From Rhizophlyctis rosea (lineage: Eukaryota > Chytridiomycota > Chytridiomycetes > Rhizophlyctidales > Rhizophlyctidaceae): DNA of 64,000 nt. The notes beneath the pieces were generated by a model. It did not search any database, was not told where the DNA came from, and saw nothing but the letters and a program-made list of their open reading frames with translations. Below are positions 57,551 through 64,000 of this stretch, one piece after another. Within the stretch, counting starts at the first letter, position 1. Each line of letters begins with the position of its first letter. Location: the NCBI GenBank assembly GCA_027596075.1, contig JADGJC010000104.1, positions 56,231-120,230 of the forward strand, read 5' to 3'. Position numbers and translations under genes: made by a program.

Positions 57551-58399
57551 GAAGTTTTTTTCTTGGACGGTGGGATTTGGGGAAACGAATTGTGTAGATA
57601 GTTGATTCTTCTGCAAAATCGCATATAGTTTTAGATACCATAATGTATAAACACTTCGTATAAAGTCCACGGTTCTTCTGGTGGTGCGTCGAACGCGCTG
57701 CAGGGGGAGCATGGCATTGCAATATAAAACGCTTCGTGCATACTGCAATTCTTAGGCATCATCTTTGGTTTGCTGTGGTGGGTTGTGCATCATCTGTTGT
57801 CTATCACGTTCTGTGCATGCATCGCCCTGGCCATGGCTGTACTTGGCAGTTGTGCACACAGGCTGAGGAGGAGATGATTGTTTTGTTTTTGGAAGCTTGT
57901 GCTGGTTTAGTCATTTTGACGGTGGGACTGGGAAATCGAGGACGACGGTGTCAACAAGTGAACCGGCAACACCAGCGGCATAGAGCCGAATCTCTGAGTC
58001 TCTCGCGTTGAACTTCTCTTTCCGCTGCAACTTGCCTTCATTGGATGGATAGAGACGTTTTGTCCCGCTGCGAGCACTGGCTCATAATGATGGTCGACAT
58101 AACCCCATGACCAACTATGAGAAGACCGGCAAGATGAATGGGAAATTGATGCCTGCATCCACACGCCAAGAGATAAAAAGACAGACAACGTCAAGTGTTC
58201 TATCCATTTTCGATGTGTTTTCTTACCAAAGTGGACAACCACGCGACAATCATACTGGAAAGGGTTGGAAACTTGATTGATGGGTGTTTGTATCGTTTCA
58301 AAATTACGGTTCTTGAGGAGACGCGATGGCTTTCAATCGGACATCACCTAAAAGATTCTGGTGACTTCGGATGCATGTTCGCATTTGCTTGACAGCAGC
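57551..58399. other. Intergenic, 3' flank of cyclin gene
   Basis: No supported gene on either strand. Confidence 0.4.
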
Positions 58400-58985
58400 C
58401 TATTGCACTGTTTACAGACCGTCAAAAGGAGCTACTGAGAAGTCTGAGAGCTTTGAGAGCCATCCTGTTCTTCGAAAAGCTGCCAAGTCTATTTGATGGC
58501 CCTTTGCATTGTTTACCAATTGTCGAGAGAAGCGAGCTCAAATGACTCACTTTCCCATTGAGAAGTGCCATCGGTTTTGGATGGGGGTTTTCGAGTCTTT
58601 TGATTGTTTACAGATCGCCGAGAGAAGAGATTCAAATGACTCACTTTTCCCTATGAAAAGAGACGAAAGCTGCCATAGGTTTTTGACGGCGTTTTCGAGC
58701 CTTCTGATTGTTCACAGATTGCCGAACGAAGACACTTCAAATGACTCACTTTTCCTATTGAGAAGTGCGATAGGTTTTCATAGGAAATCGAGGGCTTTTT
58801 GTTGCGAAAAAGCCACACCTCTTCTCCCCTCATCTAAAAGAGTATGCTGGTGAAGACACTCGAATATGACTCATTTTCCTATTGGAAAGTCCTGTGGGTT
58901 TGCTATGCTTTTCACCCAAAAATCGAGGCTTTTTATTTCGAAAAAGCCACACCTCTTCTCCCCTCATCTAGAATTGCGCATGCAG
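58400..58985. repeat. Diverged tandem repeat with hairpin-forming segments
   Basis: A motif TCAAATGACTCACTTT(T)CCYATTGAGAAGTG recurs near 58538, 58630, 58737 and 58863, each time near a TTGTTYACAGATYGCCGA element, so units are about 90-125 bp. The last two units also carry GGCTTTTT...GAAAAAGCC followed by ACACCTCTTCTCCCCTCATCTA (about 58792-58839 and 58927-58974). The GGCTTTTT/AAAAAGCC arms can form an 8-bp hairpin. Short frames through the array (plus 58509-58853) just read the repeats. Function unknown. Confidence 0.7.
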
Positions 58986-59397
58986 ATGATGTCGGGATTA
59001 GGGCAAATCGCGTGTCGATAGGTCGGCGTCACTCTGTGCTCGTTGCCGTTTGTGTGTCGGGAACGCTTCGATAAGGGATATGGTCATGGATAGTAGCATC
59101 TTTGATGTATTGGAACCATGCTTGAAGTTGATCTCCAACGCGAAGGCCCGAAACTGACTGGTCACTGCATTAGTAATTCAGTCATGTGACCCTCATTTAT
59201 TTACCAAGCTGCTGGCGCTGCATTGTTCTCCTTTACGTCAAAAGATCCTTTTCCATACTATAACGCTGCGTGTCTACATCAGCAAGATATTGTTTGCATA
59301 CCTACCTATTGAATGACTCCAAACCTCTGTGGTCTACACACCAGCTCAAATCCACATGTATTGTCCACTTCTTAGAAGCCCAGCAGTCCTATCACAC
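58986..59397. other. Intergenic upstream of the ankyrin gene
   Basis: Nothing recognised apart from CTATAAC near 59260, a weak TATA-like element about 138 nt before the start. Confidence 0.4.
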
Positions 59398-60358
59398 ATG
59401 GCTTCCATACCTACACTTCCCGACGACGTCTCCCCCCTCATCGTCCAATACGCACACCCCCTCGCCGCATGCCGCCTCCGTCGCACACGAAAATCCGTTC
59501 GCAGCATAATCAGCACAAAGGATCTCATCCACGGCGAAGCCAAGTGGCGCCTCACCAAGCGCTCTCACGAAAACTGCTATGACTGGGCCCTCCGACACCG
59601 ACACACGGATATCATCAAATACCTCCTCCCCGCCGCATCCCGTCTGCAAATCGACTCTCTCTTTGAAACCGCCGTCAAACATAAGGATTTGGAGCTGGTG
59701 CAGCGTGCTATCGACTTGGGTGCCAGAGTCAACATGAAGCGAGGCTGGGCTGTCGGTCATGCAGCAGCTGAGGGAAACCTTGACCTTTTCAACGTACTGG
59801 TTCGAAGGACAGCGAAAACAAATTCTAGGAACTGTGCCCTAGAAAAGGCCATTCGGAATGGTCACAAAGAGATTGCCCGTCTAGTCCTACAACGCGGTGT
59901 TCGGACAGTGTATATACATGATCTTTTAGTGAAAGCCGCGGAGGAGGGGGATATGGACGTTGTCGAGCTTCTGGGCTGAAGGTGGAGGGAGTGCCCATGC
60001 TGCATTCCGACGCGCGCTTTGGCGGGGACATCTAGATATCATGCGCCTTCTGTTCAATCATGGGGTGGATCCAACCACCTATCTTTGGACTACAGCTGCT
60101 CACGGTCATGTGGAAATCGTCAAACTCATGCTCGAGTTGGGTGCAACCTCGCATACAACAGACTGCTGCAACGGTGTGCTTGTTCATGCATTGCGGTCAA
60201 GGAAGGCGGAGATGTTACGGATATTGCTGGAAGCTGGTGCACCTCTTCATCACTGTGATATACCAGCGTGTCGTCATCCTGCAGACTTCGCTATGAAATA
60301 TGGTCAATCGGAATTGGCTGGGATATTGAGGGATTGGCACAAAGTTGAGGCATCTTAG
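59398..60358 (+). pseudogene. Ankyrin-repeat gene interrupted by a frameshift
   Basis: The chosen start MASIPTLPDDVSPLIVQYAHP resembles an F-box-like or LPxD leader common before ankyrin arrays. The frame to 59979 gives ankyrin units (AVKHKDLELVQRAIDLGA, AAAEGNLDLFNVLVRR, AIRNGHKEIARLVLQRG, AAEEGDMDVVELL), then hits TGA at 59977. The next frame carries on at once with AEGGGSAHAAFRRALWRGHLDIMRLLFNHGVDP, AAHGHVEIVKLMLELGA and ALRSRKAEMLRILLEAGAPLHH, ending at 60358. One extra base in CTTCTGGGCTGAAGG explains it, and no intron fits. It is a pseudogene or a sequencing error. Restored length would be about 320 residues with some eight repeats. Confidence 0.75.
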
Positions 60359-60660
60359 CTCCGGGCATAATGGGAAAAATTTGGACGGGAGAGAAGCAAA
60401 GCTGTATGGAGTGGGGCAACATTCGACGTTTTTCCAATGCTGTGGTGGCTAATAACAAGTCGCCGCAAATGGGGCGAGGTGAGGGAATATGGCATAGCAG
60501 GAGTAGTGGGAGTGGTGGTTTGCCGTACTCTGTTGGTGCATCCTTATGTAAATAGCTCAAAACTGTAACTTGTTGTCTGGACAGCACGGTTAATGGGGCA
60601 AACGAGCTACATTCTTCTCACTGGACTGATTTAATGGGAACAAAACTGATTCAGTAGGAA

Positions 60661-60915
60661 GTGCTATATAGTGTTAATCACTGTGGAGACTTTGAATCAC
60701 AACCACATTCGGAATTGGTGGGCCAACCTCATGGCCTCAGATACAGGCGCAACCACCAAACTATGGCTGTGCCTTCGACGCGCAACAAGTTTCTCGACAA
60801 GATGTGGGACTGGGCAAATACTCGTTACTTTGGTTTGGTTTTTGATGATACGTTTTTGACAATTTTGACCTTTTATGCTGAACACGAGCAGCATATGTGG
60901 GATATGCACGTATAA
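60661..60915 (+). CDS. Possible small protein, related to a frame at 63335-63815
   Basis: An 84-codon frame with DFESQPHSELVGQ followed by MAVPSTRNKFLDKMWDWANT. The same pair of motifs (YFQSQSGSALVKG, then MAVPSTRAF) recurs on the other side of the F-box-like gene, separated there by a longer spacer. No known domain. It may be a remnant of a duplicated gene rather than a working gene. Confidence 0.25.
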   Translation: MLYSVNHCGDFESQPHSELVGQPHGLRYRRNHQTMAVPSTRNKFLDKMWDWANTRYFGLVFDDTFLTILTFYAEHEQHMWDMHV

Positions 60916-61145
60916 TGGGTCTCCATATTTCAATTGACGATGAGGTCAATGGGACTCGATGCATCTGGGATTGATTCTTCGTTGATCTGGTTGGGCACAA
61001 GGGTAGGCCACAGAGGGCGAGCTTCGGCAACAACTTCTCAGAACAGCGAACTGCCTTGGATATGGAAAATTCCGTAGAGGCAAGCGTGTAACACTGTTTC
61101 ACAAGTGGTTGTTGCCCACTCGCTAAAACTTTAATCTTGAAAGGC

Positions 61146-61151
61146 TATAAA
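61146..61151 (+). promoter_or_regulatory. TATA box of the acidic F-box-like gene
   Basis: TATAAA in GGCTATAAAGATC lies about 80 nt before the start codon at 61226. Confidence 0.5.
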
Positions 61152-61225
61152 GATCAAGCATCCTGTTGTCCTGCTCCTCTCCCTCCCGCAACCCCTTACC
61201 ATCACACATCTCAGAAGCTGCCAAG

Positions 61226-62949
61226 ATGACCAACATGCATCCTGCCCTCAAATCTCCCGAACTCATCATTCGAATTTTCCTTGCCCTGCCCTTTCCCGCC
61301 TGGCTATCACTCCGCGCCTGTGCACATGCATGTCGCACGTGGCGCTCCGTTTTGAACCCAAAAGACCATGTAAGTATGAAAAATGGCGTGCGATTCTGCA
61401 CACTTCAATTCATCTCTTATCCCTTTGATATGGGCGGGGACTATTAGGTTATATGGCGCAAATTGCTTCAAACCCACTTCAACTTTGCCGATCCACGTGG
61501 TAACCGGACCGGCATGCGGGAGGCGTGGTCCACGCAAAATGATTGCGATTATTATGAGGGGAAAGTCAGTCGTGAGGATGATTTCTTTTTTGAGGAGGAT
61601 TTCCAAAGTTGGCTGTTGAGACCAGAAGGGTAAATTTCTTTGAAGCTTGTGTTGGACAAATATCGTTTTGTAACTTTGAACTTACGGTTTGTATGAACAG
61701 ACGAGCTGCCTTTCACTTCCTGCCTTCTCAATTCGGTTACCTTTCCGACCCGGAAGCGGCCTTCTCCTCACCTTCTCCGGCGCACGATCCATTCACCCTT
61801 TACTGGGACCTCTCCTATGTTCTGGTACTGCAAGAAACTGTCCAGAAGTACCAAATGCATACATCAGATAGTGGCGACGAGAAGATCTATCCGTTCATCT
61901 TGATTACGGATGATGAGAGCGAAGATGAATGGGATGGGCAGGGAGTCGTTACGCATCTGAAGATTAACGACACTGTATGGGAGAAAGATAGTCGCGGGTT
62001 CAAGAGTTTCTTTGATGACAATGACTTGAAAGAGCGTATTGAAGAAGAGGCTGGGAAGCCTATTTGCAAGGATGAGCCGAAGTGTCATTATTACTATCCC
62101 CGTCATTGCGAGGAGTTTGGGCATCCGGTGCGATGGAGGGACGTTGCTGTTGGAGAGGCCTCGGCGGAAGGAGTACAGACTCTGATTGAGGCAGTCAGGA
62201 AGGTTGTATTGGAAGTGGAAATGAAAATTCGTAAGACTAGAGAAGATGATGAGGTGGAAGCTGATGCTGACAGGAGGACGGAGGAAGGAGCTAGCGCTGA
62301 GGATGAGAATGGCGGTGGGGATCGAAGTGAAGATCGGGAGGAAACGGGTGGGGAAGAAGTAGACATTGAAGGCGCCAGCAATCACGATGCAAATGGGGAA
62401 GACGGGTCGGGCGACGACCAAGAGGACTCTCATGACGATCACGTATCAAATGACGATGAGGATGACTTTGTAGATGAAAGTGATATTGCCAGCAATGCCA
62501 GCAACGAAAGCTTTCACACCTGGAAAGATACACCCACAACCACCCCGATCCTCAAATCACCATTGTCAAGGCTTCCGCTCCTACCTGAAGATTGCCGCTT
62601 CAGCAAACACGACCACCTCGAGCCGCCAACATACTCGACAGTCCCTTTCCCCCACCTTGCCAATCTGCACCGTCTCATCCCACCACCTATCCACAACTGG
62701 TCCCGCATCATCTCGGGGAAATGCTGTCACAATGACGGATTTCATGAAGAAGAGGAGGCAGACAAGTACGGACGGTTCTTGCAGAGCGTTATGATGGGTG
62801 TGGTGGTTGGGGCGGGGATGGATGTAAGGACGTTGCAGCAGTGGGATCCGAGCATTGATGGGTATAGTCCACTGGTAATGTGGGGCAGGAGGAGGAACAG
62901 TAGTCGGAGGGTTGTTGGATTTGTTGGGATGGTGGCCAATAGTTCCTGA
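61226..62949 (+). CDS. F-box-like protein with acidic region
   Basis: Exons 61226-61369, 61448-61629 and 61701-62949, phases 0 and 2, giving 524 aa. Exon 1 is an F-box-like motif: SPELIIRIFLALPFPAWLSLRACAHACRTWRSVLNP, which would contact Skp1. Exon 2 continues VIWRKLLQTHF, the typical helix after an F-box. A central domain (about 115-300: AAFHFLPSQFGYL, YPFILITDDESEDEWDGQG, YYYPRHCEEFGHPVRWRDV) is unassigned. A strongly acidic segment (about 310-400, many Glu/Asp/Gly) follows, then a Pro-rich and folded C-terminus. It is not close to the 32-40 kb F-box family. Substrate unknown. Confidence 0.72.
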
Positions 62950-64000
62950 TGGATTATAGATATGGGAGAAATTTACGGCATCATGGATATGGATGTATAT
63001 ACAAGTGCGATAAGGAATCTATTTAAACTGCGTGCATCTGAGGTACCAAATGGCTCTGGCTTGGGCGCATCTGCATGGCCGCATGACCCTCCAAAGTATT
63101 TCAGGCATGACTTGCATGTATCGAACATGGCGCCGCCAAAAGACTGACAGAAAACCACTGTCTTTTGTGGGAACGTTCCCCCAGTTTTGGAATTTCATAT
63201 CGGCTATGAAGTTCGTCCCCGTACAGGATGGGTCTCTGTAGCTCCTTGTTGACGAACGCTTCCGCTCGCTGACGATCGTCGAAAAGGTATTCTAAGCAAA
63301 GTACATTAATTACATTTCCCGTCCACCCATAACCGTGCACTATGCCCTTGTGGCGTCTACTACCACCTCTGTGGACCCTCCAACCAATTTGGATCATGAG
63401 TACTTTCAATCACAATCGGGTTCGGCATTGGTGAAGGGAACGTTACTTACGGATTGGGCACTTCCGAACTTTTGTAAGTTTTGTTATGGAGGAAGACAAC
63501 ATCTGACTGGGGCAGCCATCATCGCAGAATAATATGGCTGTGCCTTCAACGCGTGCCTTTATCCAAATTTCTCAAACTTTTCAAAGCCCAATCCCAAAGA
63601 CTCCATTTGAGGATGACATCATTTGCAAGAGTGGGTCCATTGCAAAAAAACATGTGGAAAAAATCAACGCAAACTACAAATGGGCCTACATCAATAGTTC
63701 TCCCCTCGCTACGCCAGCATATTTGGGTGGCTCTGGACAAAGTGGCCAAGGCAGCTGTGGCGTACACACGCGCCACATGCCACATGCGGCAGTCGGTCCG
63801 TGCCACAATTGTTGAGACATAAGAGCATCCGTAGTGGTCAGATTGAATCCCGTCAGATGTGGCTAATTGTGGCTTTTTTGTGCAACCATGTGATTCGTTC
63901 CGGGCGATTCCGAAGTTTTCAGGTCTGAATGGAAATTTTCGATTTATCGGTGCCTTTCAGATGACATTCAGATGGCAAAAAGTGGCTTGTTCCTCCCTGT
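62950..64000. other. Terminal region with a small repeated ORF
   Basis: Holds frames at 63335-63532 and 63534-63815 with similarity to 60661-60915. The latter frame reads MAVPSTRAFIQISQTF... for 93 codons without a known domain. Nothing else is supported before the window ends. Confidence 0.35.

Larger units (their letters stand above)
60359..61225. other. Intergenic with a small repeated ORF
   Basis: Holds the 84-codon frame listed at 60661-60915 and, at the right end, the TATA element of the next gene. Confidence 0.4.

Noticed and set aside
1..64000. CRISPR arrays, operons or prokaryotic phage/defence islands
   Set aside because: No regularly spaced identical repeats; spliced genes and monocistronic layout show nuclear eukaryotic DNA.

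Overview
The window is eukaryotic and almost certainly fungal. Its genes have short spliceosomal introns (mostly 55-150 nt, GT...AG, once with a perfect TACTAAC branch site), it carries an AA9 lytic polysaccharide monooxygenase with a fungal CBM1 and a secreted CFEM protein, and it has intron-containing eIF3e and ribosomal L6 genes. The intron-rich genes (up to nine introns), the ankyrin and F-box families and the cellulose-degrading enzyme would fit a saprotrophic early-diverging (chytrid-like) fungus. That phylum assignment is inference; one window cannot settle it. The gene models below were spliced by hand from frame continuity and splice-site sequence.

Layout. 1-2.8 kb is gene-poor. At 2.9-8.9 kb lie a three-finger C2H2 transcription factor and an IQ-motif (calmodulin-binding) coiled-coil protein. 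At 9.2-9.6 kb are an intron-containing tRNA-Arg(CCT) and a broken partial copy of it. At 10.1-12.9 kb (minus) is a five-exon gene joining ankyrin repeats to a TIR domain. At 14.8-16.1 kb is the six-exon AA9-CBM1 gene, followed by 2.5 kb of apparently empty DNA. 18.7-23.4 kb (minus) holds a four-cysteine zinc-binding unknown and a RING plus TRAF-type zinc-finger protein. 24.1-25.4 kb is a four-exon SDR dehydrogenase with a mitochondrial-like leader. 25.8-29.1 kb (minus) is a large disordered RING-H2 ligase candidate. 30.0-32.0 kb (minus) is a ten-exon NAD-dependent epimerase-like gene.

32.5-40.4 kb is a tandem array of four F-box paralogues, two intact and two broken, with a CFEM gene between copies three and four. 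41.3-46 kb (minus) holds ribosomal protein eL6 and eIF3e, then an 82-nt tRNA-like gene at 46.9 kb. 47.3-50.1 kb is a seven-exon hAT-transposase-like gene with a BED finger. It faces a five-exon MscL mechanosensitive channel gene (50.3-51.4 kb, minus) that keeps a bacterial-type CxxC...CxxC tail. 51.8-52.8 kb is a decayed region with a Ty3/gypsy-like RNase H fragment. 53.2-57.6 kb holds a small zinc-motif protein and a Pho80/Pcl-like cyclin. 58.4-59.0 kb is a decayed tandem repeat. 59.4-60.4 kb is a frameshifted ankyrin gene. 61.2-62.9 kb is a three-exon acidic F-box-like protein flanked by two related small ORFs.

The genes mostly look independent, as expected in a fungus. The least ordinary items are the ankyrin-TIR fusion (possible NAD-consuming innate-immunity or signalling protein), the bacterial-like MscL with introns, the F-box birth-and-death cluster, and the host-like intron-rich hAT gene.
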